A stretch of DNA of 64,000 nt from Cryptomeria japonica (lineage: Eukaryota > Streptophyta > Pinopsida > Cupressales > Cupressaceae), in contig NC_081410.1 in assembly GCF_030272615.1 (NCBI RefSeq), positions 220,461,415 to 220,525,414 on the forward strand, in the 5' to 3' direction. The notes under the pieces are model-generated. The model did no database searches and was not told the DNA's origin. It saw only the letters and a program-made list of their open reading frames with translations. The translations under genes were made by a program, and so were the position numbers. Numbering within the stretch: position 1 is the first letter of the stretch; every line of letters starts with the position of its first letter. Shown piece by piece: positions 1-13,261 of the stretch.

Positions 1-410
1 AGGTAGCAACAGAGTGATGAGAGGGAGCTATTTCATGGGGATTATGCAGCCTTGGAGAGAGAGAGGGATAAGATTGTTGTGGAGAGGGATCATCTCCAAA
101 GGGAGAGGGATGAGGCTACGTGGAGGGCGCAGTTGTGTGTAGACTCTTATCAGAGATATTTTGTTGCTGGTACAGATGCGTGTTAGATGGCTAATAGATT
201 ATTTCATGCTGAATATAAGACAACATACTGGCATCATCATTATGAGGCAGTTGTTCCTAAGGGTCAGAGAGTACATAGCTATCGAGCCTCTTGATCTCAA
301 ATCAAATCATAGTCACAGAGCCAGTGCACGAGCAGTGGGGGAGTGATGGGTCCACTAGAGGCACCGTTAGGACATCCTAGGGAAGGATCCAGTAGCTAGG
401 ACCCTTCTGG
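1..410 (+). pseudogene. C-terminal tail of the antisense additional ORF of element A (coiled-coil part)
   Basis: One plus-strand frame reads through a charged heptad-like stretch (ERERDKIVVERDHLQRERDE, around 50-115). It is followed by text resembling the end of the plant-mobile-domain ORF of element B. The block agcagtgggggagtgatggg near 330-350 nearly repeats the one at 43672-43691 in B. This is therefore the 3' end of the same antisense ORF. Its N-terminal mobile domain lies outside the window. It carries stop codons and is not a working gene. Confidence 0.6.
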
Positions 411-3400
411 TGATTTGGGCAGTATCGGCCGACACTTATTTGATGATGTTATTTGAGTCGTTGGGCTTTTGTTGTACATTCTGACACATTATCATTTTAT
501 GATTTATACATGATATGCAGTTTTGGTGGTGGTTTATATGCTTTGTGCTTATTAATGATGCATGTTTCTATTATATTTTTATTTATGCTTTATATGTGAT
601 GCAACTCTATGTGATTTTATATGTGATGATCTTAAATATTGTTTATATAATGTATAATTAATGCTAAAAATGAATGTAATGTGATGTGATTAAACACAAA
701 TGCAATTAAAGTATCCTAAATGGATGTACTTTAAATGTTAATGAATCTAAATGTATGTGATTGATTTTGAGTTCAATGAATTAATGTTGCTATATGAAGG
801 TGATTTAAATGATAATGCACTTAAAATAAATTGATATTATACATAATGCAATGATAATGCAACTAAATGATTTTAAGTAATAATGCAACTAAAATGAATC
901 TAGATGATGATGCAACTAATGAATGAACTTTAAATAAATGCAACCAATGAATCAACTATATGAATGTAACTAATGAATGAAATTATTGCAACTAAATGAA
1001 TGAAACTAATTCTTTTTGTTTCAAATGTGCCAGAATATTGCTTTACCCTTTTGACTCAATTAAAGTAGAAGAAATGTTAGTTGGATGAAAGAGAGAGAAA
1101 ATAGAGGAGAGAGAGATGATGTTAAATGATGGAATGATGAGAAAGAATAATTAGGTCAATCCACAAATGATGATCTTGATTGAGACAATCAACATGATGA
1201 GATTTAGAAAATGAAACGATTTGATTGATGATTAATGATCCTTTGTGTCTTTATTCATAGTGCAGCACATTTTCATCACTGAGCCTTATTATGTAACAAT
1301 GAAGTTGCATACATCAGGGTATAAAGAACCAAGACCTAAAGATATCTCATTGCAAGAACAAACACGTAGTAGACAAGGAGTGAACCCTCCATTATGGGAA
1401 TGATGCTAGGAGTCAAGGTATGTGTGGTGTTCAACTATTGAAATCTCTTATCACAGACACCCATAACACCATTTCCCAAGAACTTCAATGGTTCACACCA
1501 CAAACAACAAACAAAGAAAAAGATCATGCCCATCATAGCTCCTCTAGTCACTTTTGGACATCCTTAAGCAGCATAGAAACATGATCTTCGCCAATTGATT
1601 AAAATATAAAACCAAATTAGATAAAACTCAACAGCTATACTAATTGTGCCTTTGCTTTGATTTGTTTGATGTGATGGATGATAATGTCTGATCTTAGAAA
1701 GTTGTGAACCCCGTTTAAGACCGATCTGTCTGATTTCGAGTGTATCCTCTTCTGTTTAAGACAAGATAATGATCATGTTGATATGGATATTGTTACAATT
1801 GAAAAGATAACTTGATTAGCTTGCTTGAAGATTTTTTATAAGATAGTTATATCCTTTGTTTGACTTCGTGCGAAGCGTTTGCTGGATATCTGCTAGGGTA
1901 TTTTTGCAAGTTTTATGGTCGATTGATTTTTTTATGTTTTTGGATTTTGTGGATAATTTTCAAATGTTTTTGGTTAATTTTTTATTTTTTGATGTTTTTG
2001 TGCTTTTTCATTATCATTTTGCAAACGTTTTTGGTATTTGTTGAAGATCTTTTATGCTTTTTAGGATATTTTGCTTTTTATGTTTTTAAGGAGTTTTTTA
2101 GGACTTTATCTGATTTTTAAGATATTTTCAAGACTTTATCTTATTTTTATGATTTTTCAGGACTTTATCTAATTTTATCATAATTTTATTTTATTTTTTA
2201 GGGTTTTTTCAAGACTTTTTACGATTTTAGGATTTTTTTAGTTATGCCCCCATTATGCAGATCTGTTATGATATGATGACTAACAAAATGCTTGTGAAGA
2301 CAATGATATTTAAGCATAAACTTATGCTAATGCAGTATGCAAGATGAAGATGCATTTCCTATTCGAACAAGGATTATGGTGTTTGTTTAGCATTTTGTAA
2401 TACACCAATTGAATGGGAGGTGCAAAACATTTCATAGATAAGTAGTCAATTAATCCTCAAGATCCCTTGGAACATAAAAATTAACACACTTAGTCACTAG
2501 GATTTACAAATGGATATGCGAAAAAATTCCCCATTGATTCTCAAAACTTTGATCTTCTTTTTCCCATGTGTGTGCAAGTGAGTTAATTCTAGCTCTTGTG
2601 TTCAATAAAGATCCTTGGTATCCTATATGACTAGCTACGTGGATTATTCTAACTTCAAAAAAATCCTGGATAGAGCCTCACTACCAGCAAGCTTTAAGGG
2701 CTCCAACGAGATTATACACCACAATCTATTGAATATTGCTCCATTACCAGCAGGCATCCATAGCCTTGATGGAGTTATTCTCATGTTCCCATAGTCAAGT
2801 TTTTTTGTCACACTTGTATGTATGATATTTTAGTTATATATCATTACTCCTTTTCCTTGAGATGGATATTGGCATAACACTTTTTTCTTTTTATTTTCTT
2901 TCCTTGACTTGTAAGTAATGAAACTAACTTGGGTATGATGATTACAGTGGCGCTGAAGCAGAATATTAGATTTTTCACTAGTCATATGATCAACTAGGTG
3001 TCTAGAATGAGTTAGAGATTTTTTTAATGTGTGAGATATAGAAATTGATATATTTTGGGTTAACAAGGCGCAAAATAGTGAAATATCTACCCAACCAAAG
3101 GTAAAGCATCACCATGGGGTGATGTTGAAAATGATGACTTCAGGATCTCAAAAACTTCATGTCTAAATATCTAAGAAAGGAGATGGCCCTTGTTTATTTT
3201 GAATGCAAACAGATGATAAATTTGGACAATTGCTTTTTTTATTGATGCAACTATGTGAACAAGTAGCAACGATATGCAACTACATGAAAAGTTAGTAATA
3301 ATATGTAACTACATGTTGTGCAATGATTAATATGTGATGCAATGCAGTAAGGAAATATTCAAATGAAATGTTGAATTTAAAATGAACCCATCCTTAGATG

Positions 3401-3425
3401 TAATATCATTTTAGGTGCATACTAT
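411..3425. other. Non-coding spacer of element A between antisense ORF and integrase
   Basis: This stretch has no credible coding region. It is AT-rich, with many irregular TGATGCAACTAAATGAATG-like words at about 460-1010 and a TTTT(A/G)-rich tract at 1850-2240. The corresponding spacer of element B (43854-46430) has the same texture, which supports a shared internal non-coding region rather than unrelated DNA. Short ORFs here are low-complexity and show no family resemblance. Confidence 0.55.
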
Positions 3426-4520
3426 TCATAGGATCGGCAAATGGATCTCCTTCCATGGTGGATAAACCATAGACACCATTTCCAACAACTCTTGTGATGA
3501 TGAACGGTCCCAACTAGTTAGGTTCAAAATTACCTAGCCATTCTCGCTCTGTTAAGTTTCTTTGATTTTCTTTAAGGACAAGATCTCCCACTTCAAAATA
3601 ACATGGTCTCACTCTTTTGTTGTAGCTTCTTCTCATTCAGTTTTGGTAACCTTATAGGTGATTTAGAGCAGTTTGTCTCTTTTCATCCAATAATTCCAAC
3701 TCTTGCAATCTTGACACTATAATCTTCCTTGGATATGATGTTCTTCAGAGATACTCCTAGTGATGTCAATTCTACCTTAATAGGTAAAATAACTTCTGCA
3801 CCATATATCAATGAATACAGTGTAGCTCTTGTTGCAGTTTGTACACCGGTTCTGTAGGCCCAAAGAGCAGGATTGAGATGAATGTGCCAATCACGTCCTG
3901 TTTCAGTGACAACTTTCATTAGAATTTTCAAGATTGTTTTGTTTATTGCCTCTACTTTTCCATTGCTTTGTGGATAATATGGTGTTGCAAATCGATGTTG
4001 GATGTGAAACTGCTCACAATGTTCACTTACTTCTTGGTTCTTGAATGATCTTCCATTATCTGTCACAATGCACATTGGGACACCATATCTATAGATAATG
4101 TAATTCAAAATGAATTTTTCTATTTGTTTTCTGTAGTGTAAGTCATAGGGATTGCCTCAACCCACTTTGTGAAATATTTTGTGATAGTAATAATGAACTT
4201 ATGTCCATTAGATGAGGTAGGGTTGATTTCCCTACTAAATCAAGTCCCCATTGTGAGAACAACCATAGTGATGTGATGGGTTGAAGGTCTTGTGTAGGTG
4301 CGTGAGTCCGATCTCCATGAATCTGGCATTGCCTATATTTTTGTACATATTTGTAGGCATCCTTCTCAATTGTTGGGCAGTAGTATCCTATTCTCAACAA
4401 TTTCTTGCCTAAAGATGGGCCACTGACATGGGCACCATAGATTTCATCATAAACTTCCTTTAAAGCATTTAGTGCTTCTTCAAAATTGAGATATCTAAGC
4501 AAGGTGGTATCCAAGCTTCT
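3426..4520 (-). pseudogene. Integrase domain of element A (broken)
   Basis: The minus strand from about 4514 encodes the zinc-binding part, with GAHVSGPSLGKKLLRIGYY and a later CRQC. Next come the core segments around DLVGK and, in another frame, VTDNGRSFKNQEV ... YYPQSNGKVEAINKTI, which hold the second Asp and the Glu of the DDE triad. The C-terminal part up to about 3430 still resembles LVLKENQRNLTERE followed by a GPFIITRVVGNGVYG motif. Frame changes near 4140 and 3680 break it. It would have inserted the element cDNA into chromosomes. It is 60-70 percent similar by eye to the integrase of element B. Confidence 0.8.
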
Positions 4521-6397
4521 TCTGTATAATGTGTCTGCAATAAGTGTGTATCTATATGCCTGTCGTATGAGGGTCTTTCTCTGATTGGTGAAAGATCTGG
4601 AGGCATATATTGAACATGTAAATATGAGTAGACTTCTTGATACCAGGGGGGTTCAGGTCCCGCTATGACACAAACATATCCTGAAGTAATTATTTCATAT
4701 GAAGGTACCATCAAGTTCTCTACTACGAACTCAAACTGAGTTCCATTATTCGAAATATCAAGGAGAGATCCCACAATTGCCATTGAATTAGTGGTTTTGT
4801 TCCTATACTTTGGGGATTTTCTCAAAAGAGATATTGGAGAAATGTTGCTTGAGTTCTTCTACCAACTGTTTGTAGGGTGTGAGCTTGTCATCCTTGGTGA
4901 CGTAATCGCCATTCACTTGGTTGATGATAAGATAAGAATCCCCATAGACTTGTAGCTCTTTGATCTTCCATTGCACGATAGTCTAAAGTCCTATTACTAG
5001 TGCTTCATATTTAGCTATGTTATTAGTGCATGGGAAACTTATTCTGAATGACTTGGGAATAGAATCACCTTAAGGGGTGATAAATTGAATTCCTACTCCT
5101 GCTCCTCGATAGGAGTGTAATTCAGTTCATAGCCTACAAGGGTTTTGCTGATGTAGTAGATTTCTCTTTCTTTTCCTTGATCGTCATGTTGTGCTAAGAG
5201 AGCACCCAAAGAGGAGTTTGTGGCGGATATATATAACAATAGTGGTTTTCCATGAAGTGGCAGCACTAACACTGGTGTGGTAAGTAGATAGTCTTTCAAA
5301 GCTTGAAATACCTCCTAGCATTGTTTTGACCATGTGAATGTTTCACCTTTCCTTAAGAGGTGTTGGAAAGGGTGGCACATATTTGCCAATTGTGTTATGA
5401 AGCATCTTATAGATTGGAGTCTCCCTTGCAGACTTCTCAATTTCTTGAGTGTTGTTGGTGCTGGCATTTCTAAGATGGCTTTCACCTTTTCTAGATCTAC
5501 TTCAATGCTTCTGTTTGACACAATGAAGCTCAAGAGATTTCCAGCTGTAACACCAAATACACAATTCTTAGGATTAAGCCTTACATTGTATTATTCTAAT
5601 CTATCAAATATTTTGGCTAGAACTTCCAGGTGATCTTCTCTAGTTTGTGGCTTGGCTAGGATATCATCAACATAATACTCTATGATATCATGTATCATGT
5701 CATGGAACAATGTTGCCATAGCTCATTGATATGTTTCACTTGCATTCTTTAAACCAAATGACATGACATTCCAACAGTATGTTCTCCAAGGACATGTGAA
5801 TGTTGTCTTTGCTTAGTCTTCTGGTGCAATCCTGATTTGATTATAACTCGAAAAACTGTCCATGAGTGAAATCATTTAATTTCCCATTGTAATATTTATA
5901 ATCATATCAATATTTGGAAGCGAAAAATCATCCTTTGGACAAGCCTTGTTTATATCTCTAAATTCTATGCAAATTTTGATGCCCCCAATGTGCTTGGTTA
6001 CTAGGACTAGATTGGAGATCCACTCTGCATAGTGTATGGGTCTTATGAAACCCACATCTAACAATTTAGGCAATTCAATTTTGACTATTAAGGCTATCTA
6101 TAGATGCATCTTTCTTAACTTTTGCTTGTAGGGCTTTGTTCCTGGTAATAGTGGTAGATGGTGTAAAACCAATTCAAGATCCAGTCTTGGCATATCTGCA
6201 TAGGACCATGCAAAGTTAATAGGCCTTTTCTTGAAAAATTGAATAAATTTCTCTTTTTCTAGAGGATCTAGTGATTGTGCCAGGTGAATTTTGTGTACAT
6301 TCTCGGCATCTCCTATGTTCATTTCTTCAATTTCTTTCATTTTGAGTGTTGATTTCTCTTGATCTATTGGAAGATCATCAAGTCTACCTCTGGTCAT
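4521..6397 (-). pseudogene. Reverse transcriptase and RNase H domains of element A (broken, with internal deletion)
   Basis: From right to left the minus strand shows the RT entry region ([20 protein letters not shown]), FIRPIHYAEWISNLVLVTK and FRDINKACPKDDFSLPNID. The YVDD region near 5655 is damaged, and the RT-linked RNase H follows (LLLYISATNSSLGALLAQHD, LVGYELNYTP). At about 5095-5112 the frame jumps straight from NYTPIEE to a GVGIQFITP-like sequence, which belongs to the second (archaeal-type) RNase H. The matching stretch in element B is about 115 residues longer, so A has lost the end of RNase H and the first catalytic Asp of the second one. Several stops are present. Confidence 0.8.
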
Positions 6398-6398
6398 A

Positions 6399-8480
6399 CT
6401 ATGTTTCTCCTAAGTCATCTAGATTGAAGGAAGATCTTGCCTCTCCAAAATATGTTGTTCTATCAAGATCTATGGCGAATCCTGCCTTGTGGTCATCAAA
6501 TGGGAATCCATCTCTGGCACCCAAGAACTCTACTATGGCCTCATTATTCTCAAACCAATCTAGCTTTGGTTCCTCTCTTTTCCCCCAGTCTATTAAATGT
6601 GGATACATAAGACATAGATCTCTTTCATCATCAAAATTTGGGCTTGTTGTTATCATGAAGACTTGATTACCAAATTGGCTTGTGAAGGAATTTGGGTCTA
6701 TTCCTATATCTTCGTAAACAATGTCATCATCTACAGGTGGTAGGTGATCATAATATATGTTCACATTTGATGTGATACTACTATGGAGAGAGAGAAATGC
6801 ATATCCATGTGAGTTAGTGATTGTGTCAACATAGGCGTATATATTTGATCTGTCATCATATGGTTCCTCTTCAATTGGAGTTAAATGGAACTCTGCAGTA
6901 TTGATGATGCATGGAATACTCTCATGACTTGATGATGTATCTCCATTTATTGACATGTTGCTTATTCCTTGGATGACTCATTCTAGCCTTGTTATTGTGA
7001 CATTTGCTAGTGCTATGTCATTATCTGTTGATGTACTTGAAGATAAGGATGAGGTCAACTAGGTGTTGATCTTATTTGGTGGTCTTATGTTTGTGCATGA
7101 AGAATAAATCTATGTCTTGTTGTCACTTGTAAGTGTTATGCCTATTTCTGTTACTGCATTTGCATGTGAAGATGGTGGACATGCAGTTGTTGACAAGTTT
7201 CCCAATGTAACATTATCAATAACTCTGATTTCTTTGGTTGACTATTGTGGTATTTCTAGTGGCATGTTCATAATTACTAGAGTAGCTGATTTTTTAGACT
7301 TTTTTGTTGTGTGGCTATATCACAAACCTTAGTGTTTTGGGTTGTCTATAGGTAAAATGGGTTCTATGATGCCTTGAGCATTTAGTCCTAATCCTGTTGT
7401 TCCATCATAGCCATGTCTTTGTAACATTGTGAATCTATTCTCATATAGGTATAAGGGAAGTTTGATAACATGGTAGTCTTCTTCATCATTGTATAGCCAA
7501 GCATTCATGTCTTCTTCTAGGGCTTCATCTTGTATGTCTCCCCATATAACAAATGAGCAAGAGTCTGAATATCTGACAATATATTTTCCTTTATCTTGTT
7601 TGGTGATAGTAGATGAGGGTCTCCCAAAAGTTCTAGGAGATAGAGATATGGGTCTTGTTGATGATGATCTAGCCATAGAATATTCTCCACACCCTTCATC
7701 CTTGATTTTCAGTGGAGGTACAATAGGTATGTATGGTGCTATAGATCCCAACTATGGAATGATTGTATGTACTTGATTGATGGGGACTTGGTTGTCTGTA
7801 ATTGCTTTCAAGTAGTTATAGTGTTGAAAAGGATCTGAGTCTCCATGTACTGTTATTTCAATTCCATTGAATGAAAACTTGATGCCTTGATGGAATGCAG
7901 ATGGTATGCCCTGCATGGCATGTATCTATGGATGACCCAATAACATATTATATCCTAGTTTTTTGTCTAATACTTGGAATATAACATTGGTAGTAACAGG
8001 TCCAACTTCAATTGGAAATGTGACCACTCATTTTGAAGGATGTTCTTCATCATCATATGCCTTTATGTTGATCTTCTTTGTAGGGTCTATGTGAAACTGA
8101 GCATAGCCTAGTGCTTGAAGCAATTTAAGGGTGCATGTGCTCAGCCCTACTCCTCCATCAACCAACACTCTTTTGATCCTTTTCTTATGATTGTATGCTA
8201 CTATATGTAAAGGATCATTGTGCATGATTCTATTTGTTGGGACATCTTGTTCTATGAAAGCAACCCAAGATGAAGCAACTATGTTTCCCACCATTGCTTG
8301 AAATGTAGTCTCATATATATCTCTTGAGACAACTGAATCTTGGAGCACCTTGTCTAAGATTTTTCTATGACTTGGCGATACACAAAGCAATTCAAAGATT
8401 GATATTTGTGTTGGAGTCTTATTTAATTGATCTACACCATTGAAGTTGTTTGTTTGAGGAGGTGTATGAGAAGGTACTCT
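6399..8480 (-). pseudogene. Protease and PR-RT linker of element A, with G-patch-like segment
   Basis: The aspartic protease part lies at 8390-8028 (minus). Its active-site region reads VLVDGGVGLSTCTL, with Gly where retropepsins normally have Ser or Thr (D-S/T-G). A protease-tail region follows toward 7900. At about 7440-7340 the sequence MLQRHGYDGTTGLGLNAQG resembles a G-patch (glycine-rich, MG-x-G-x-GLG-x-QG), in the same place as in element B. The part from 6956 to 6399 is an acidic linker rich in Asp, Glu and Ser that leads into RT. The segments are in different frames. Confidence 0.7.
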
Positions 8481-8506
8481 TTATAGTGTAACCTTTGATC
8501 TATGAG

Positions 8507-10619
8507 TCACAACGACACAATCTCTATTTCTAGGATTAACACTGATAGTGGCCATGCATCCCCTTCAATGAGTGTATTGATGGTGTAGTCATAATCAACC
8601 TTTGTGTAGTTGGTCATGTTATCTTGCATTCTTGGACTAGAAGATTGAACTTGATTGTGCTTAAAAAATGGATCTTTGTAGATGATGTGGGCTTGATTTG
8701 TAGATCCTTTATTGGCATCCACTGTGACATTGCCTTGGTCTATTAAATCTTGAATGAGGTTCTTTGTCTTATAACAGCTAGATGTCTTGTGGACTTTTGC
8801 TCGATGGTACTCACAAAAGTCATTGTCATTCCACCATGCTGGTTTGAATGGCCCCGGTTCATATTTACGCACCTGAGGCAATCTTATTACATTGATTTGC
8901 ACAAGTTTCTTCAATGCAGAATCTATCAGCTCTCTCAAGGGTGTAAAATTTCTTTTTGGTGTATTATTCCTTGCAGGTTTGAAGGTGTTGAATTGCATTG
9001 TATTTGTACTGGTAGTTGTTGTATTGTTAACTTGTGACTGATTCACATTTGGTGAAGAAGAACTTGATGGCCTTTGCAATGGCACTATTGGTTGAACTTT
9101 ATTTACCACACGAGCATCTACCACTCCATCATTTGTCACATTCTTATTTCTGGACCAGAATTTAGGATTATCTGCACCCGTTGTGTTGGAGGTACCACTG
9201 TGTTTGCTACTTTTAAGGATGCCTTGTTCTAGCAATCATTTCTCACATTTTAATCCCTTTTCAGTAATCTCTTAAAAGGTACTCAAACATTATATTTGTA
9301 AAGGATATTTTACTATAGGTGTGAGGTTTTCACTGAAAATATCCACTTGTTATGTTTCTGGTATGTGGCTTGGATACCAATGGTATAGAGACCTCCATCT
9401 TTGTAAAAATGTAGCAAAGGTTCCACTTTCCTTTTACTTTGTAGAACACAAGTCTATGAGAGTTACTGGATTGTCAATATTGTGAGAGAAGTTTTTAATG
9501 ATCAACTTTGCTAGCTCTCCCCATGACGTAATCCTTGGTGGTAGATGTGAAAACCACTCTAGTGCAAATCCTCCAAGACTTTTCGGAAAAAGTCGTAAAA
9601 GGTATGTATCCTCATGGGATACTTCAATGCATGATGTAAAGAAATCTCTGATGTGATCTCTTGGATCACCCTTTCCTCTATACTTGTCAAACTTTGGTGT
9701 TTCAAAATGAGGAGGAAAGGGTGGCATGTATAATGACCTATCAAAAGGATAAGGTCTGATATCTTCCATAATGCAATTCTTTTTCTCTTTACTTGATTGC
9801 ATTGTCACCATTTGCCTTTGTAGATTCTAAACTTGCTGAACCAAAACCTTTGTTTGCGTCAAGGGTACACTGGATGTGTAGTATTGGACACATATGGTGG
9901 AGTTATTGTATAGACAGGTATTGTTTAAGACATTGCTTGATTGTGTAGTTGTGAGTTGAAACCTCCACTAGGTGTCATAAAGTAGACAAATTGTGATCTT
10001 GTATTGGATTGATTAGACCCAAAGGGATTGGTAGATCCTTGTTGTATCCCTTAACCACTAAGAGTAGATCCTACAACTACTGTCATTTCCATTTGTGAAG
10101 TATTCACTAATTGTGAACTGACCATGGGTGTTGTTTGGAATGTAACAGACGTGGTTCTTGGCATTTGTGTTGAAGCCATGGTAGCTTGTATTGCATTTGA
10201 TTGTGTTGATGTAGTTTGAGCAATACTTTGCGTTGAATTTGTTGTTGTTGTTGTTGGTATCTGAGTTGTATTTTGGTTTAGAGTTACCCCAAGTGGCAAG
10301 ATTGCAAAAATGTCAACATTTCGGGGTAACTTTGCTCCATTCTGGATCAAAAGAGAGAGAGATACCTATCTCTGTTGTTATTGATGAGAGCATTGAGGAC
10401 TGTTGGTGCTTGACGGTCTTGTTGAGCAGCCTCAATTTCTTCTTGTGTTAATCTCTTTCGTAGCTCCTCAATTGTGGGTAGTTGATTGGTGTCTGTAGGT
10501 AAAGTATCTCCCCTTCTTGGTTGTGAATTTGAGCTTGTAGGTGGGCTCATATTCCAAGTAGGATTGTAATAGGGGTCACTATTTGGATCCATTTTTGCAG
10601 GGTCTCTATTTGGATCCAT
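8507..10619 (-). pseudogene. Gag polyprotein region of element A (broken)
   Basis: The N-terminal part (10619-10051) has DPN repeats and then a Gln/Thr/Ser-rich tract. The capsid-like core (9811-9434) contains DIRPYPFDRSLYMPPFPP, FETPKFDKYRGKGDPRDHI and FALEWFSHLPP, the plant Retrotrans_gag pattern. The C-terminal part (9235-8507) has a zinc-knuckle-like FCEYHRAKVHKTSSC (C-x2-H ... H-x4-C). Frameshifts separate the three parts. It would have formed virus-like particles around the element RNA. The core is closely related to the gag of element B. Confidence 0.82.
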
Positions 10620-12624
10620 TTGGTGTTTTTCCTTTGGAGATCATGTTAATGGCATGAATGTAACTTCAGAGTGATCTTGACTCTCTATGATGCACCTAAA
10701 AGAATGACAGACTTGGACAACTAATATGAAAGACTTTGATCTATCGACTGTGAGATTATGTATGCAAACTTAAACTACTATGAGGACTCTCTACTACTGA
10801 GGAGTTTGTTCTTCGATGGTAAGTTTGGCAAGTTGTCGAATAACTTATTGCTCTGTTTGTTTCTTGATATCTCGCTCAGCTTGCCTTTGGATTCATGTTG
10901 ACTTACAAACTTCGTTATCTAGGACAAGTTCAATCTCTTCATGTTGTGGGAGGTCAATTCTTAATTCCCAAGCAAGATTGTCTAAAACATCAATTATTTC
11001 TAATTGATCATCATCTGGTCCAAGGTTTGGTTGCTCAAATGGAAATTCTCCATCCCCTGGTAGACCTATGCAAATGAAATTCTCTTAAGACTTCTAAGGG
11101 TGATAGACTATGACTGATGCAAATGATGACTATGCAAGATTTAAGATGATGAACTTGGTGGCAATCTATTGAAGTGTGCAAGAATGATTCTATCCTAGGA
11201 GGGATGTAAATGATTATTTTGCAAAGACTATTTGGATGTGAATAGTTGACCTTAATTCCTAAGTATGTGGTGAGGACTCTGTGCAAAATGAGGATACAAA
11301 ACTAGACTATGCATGACCTAAATACATGAAACCTATGATCGCAAAAGGTATCATTTTCTCCATATCTTTGAATGTGGCAACTTTGTTGATCTTGTTGATT
11401 GATGGTTTGACAAAACTTGGTTGATATTCCACTTTGTTTTTGGTAATGTTTGAAAATGTTTGATCTTGTAGCAAAGACATAGTAGCAAAGCAAGAAAACC
11501 AATCTGACATAAAGAGAACACTATTCAAAGGATTTTTTCAAACCCATATGAATGTTGGAATCTTTTTCAAGACCCCATTTTGTTTTCGACAAATCTTGGT
11601 CATTCGATCATACAATAGTCAGACTCTACAAAGGTCAAAAGGTCACGAATAGTACCTCAGCCCACATCTTGATACTTCATCAGCTCAAATAGCCATGCCA
11701 CAGCCTAGGGTGTGCCATTTTTTTTTTCCTTTTTCCAGAAATTAAACCAAAGAGGATTTCTCCTCAATTGGCGCGTTATCCTGGGAGATATATGGTGAGT
11801 GTCTTGGGGGCAGATTATTCCCCACCCTTGCACTATGATACTATAAGTATCTGGTTACTGACTTGGATTGTCCTCTAATTTTCTAAAGATAATAGTTGGG
11901 GATTCGTTCGAGTGGTCATAATCAACAATGTTTTTTGCTCCATTAAGGAGGTCTCCTAGTTTGTAGAGGTTATGCTCTACATATTTTATCATACCATATA
12001 GGCACCGAGGGAGGCATGACGTCGTTATGACAACATGTAATACTTGTTTCTTATAATTTTCATTGCAAACACATTTATTTATAGTGGCTTGGATTACTTG
12101 GCTTTAGTCGTTACCACTTAGGTCGTTCCCTCTCACTTGGCCTTATGGGCTACTTGGGAGGCATGCCTACTAAGGGTTTTATCCTATTACAAAAATTGAC
12201 AGAAAGCATGAAAGGTGGGTCTAGATTTTTGGTCACCCAGTTAAGGGGAGAGCATATGCCTATCACCTTGGAAACATGGAAAACAAGAGAGTTCTTTTTT
12301 ATCCCTTCATTGCAAAATTTTATAAACTATTTGAAGATTTTGCTCCAAAAAAGCATGATGTTTATTTTAGCCAACAAAGCAATGATGAGATAAAGAAAAA
12401 CATGTTTTTTTTTTTGTTCTTTTTAAAGAGCACCAAAGTAAGTATTAGCTAAACTAGGTCCAGCTATACCTACAAAAACTCATGAAAATGTTAGCACATT
12501 GTGGGCTCACAAGCCTAATTTTCTCTTTCGGTTACAAAATTGACTTCACTGTCTGTTGGAACAGAACCTTACAATGACGAAGAATCGAGAATAGATAGAA
12601 CATTAATCCTTTGTCGACCTCTGA

Positions 12625-13240
12625 CAAATGTGAATCAAGGTCTGCACAAATACGAACTAGCACCTGCACAATTGTGAATTTTTTTGTAGACAAGTGTGAA
12701 TTTCTATCTACACAAATGCAAACTGATATTTGAACAAATACAAATTATTAAACAGAAGTAAAAGACAAAATATAGAAGTTTTCAAATGACATGAGTTTGA
12801 TCCATTATGATCTCAATGTCATCAAATACATCAAATCTTTCAAGGTATTTCTGCACAATATGATAGTATCGCGATAGGGCAACCAATTCTTCAAGATCTT
12901 GGAATCTCTTCTCTACTCTTATCATTCGTCGATGAGCTCTCTTCAGCCTTTTGTGTTCTCTTCTCTTTCTGGAACCTGAAATTTTGAAGGTCACTCTTCC
13001 TGTCATAGGGTTAGACATATTTTATGCATAAAATATATTTTTTCCAACATTGATAAAGATTTATGGGTTAGCATCGCAAATGAGTCAAAAACAGAAATGA
13101 TAATTAAAATTGAAATTTTGAATCATCCCTGCAAATGTGAATTAGCTTATACAAATGTGAATTACTGTCAATACAAATGCAAACTAGAATCTACACAAAT
13201 GTGAACTGTTATGAACAGATGCAAATTTCTGCATGGACAG
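12625..13240. repeat. Two blocks of 20-22 bp tandem repeats in the leader of element A
   Basis: The unit is roughly aaatgtgaattnnctatctac. Six degenerate copies lie at about 12625-12760 and five or six at about 13129-13240, each starting with (a/g)aatg(t/c)(g/a)aa(t/c). Spacing is 22 bp in most steps and 20 bp in two. The two blocks flank the 78-codon ORF at 12782-13018. The second block ends about 20 bp from the primer binding site. Confidence 0.7.
12782..13018 (-). CDS. Small basic ORF in the leader of element A, unknown function
   Basis: The 78-codon ORF is on the element sense strand, between the primer site and gag. Residues 12-35 are strongly basic (SRKRREHKRLKRAHRRMIR), followed by a predicted helical stretch rich in Glu and Leu and an acidic C-terminus (FDDIEIIMD). 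I recognise no family. It could be a real leader protein, a remnant of a longer gag N-terminus, or chance. Its position exactly between two blocks of the same tandem repeat is the only contextual hint. A corresponding region in element B would fall at or beyond the right edge of the window. Confidence 0.3.
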   Translation of the reverse strand: MSNPMTGRVTFKISGSRKRREHKRLKRAHRRMIRVEKRFQDLEELVALSRYYHIVQKYLERFDVFDDIEIIMDQTHVI

Positions 13241-13261
13241 ATGTGTAGCACTTTTTTGTTA

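Larger units (their letters stand above)
10620..13261 (-). other. Leader (5' untranslated region) of element A
   Basis: This lies between the primer site and gag. It has no gag or pol coding. It holds two blocks of 20-22 bp repeats (12625-12760 and 13129-13240) around a short basic ORF. Parts near 11640-11850 and 12500-12545 match the leader of element B at 62700-62960 and 63930-63990. Examples are atatggtgagtgtcttggg against gtatggtgagtatcttggg, and the shared ttcggttaca. The match supports the boundaries given for both elements. Confidence 0.6.

Noticed and set aside
1856-2120. Phe-rich overlapping frames in the spacer of element A
   Set aside because: They come from a T-rich tract with the same texture as the spacer in element B; no conserved protein.
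12625-13240. CRISPR-like look of the 22-bp repeat blocks
   Set aside because: Units are contiguous and degenerate with no unique spacers, and the context is a plant retrotransposon.
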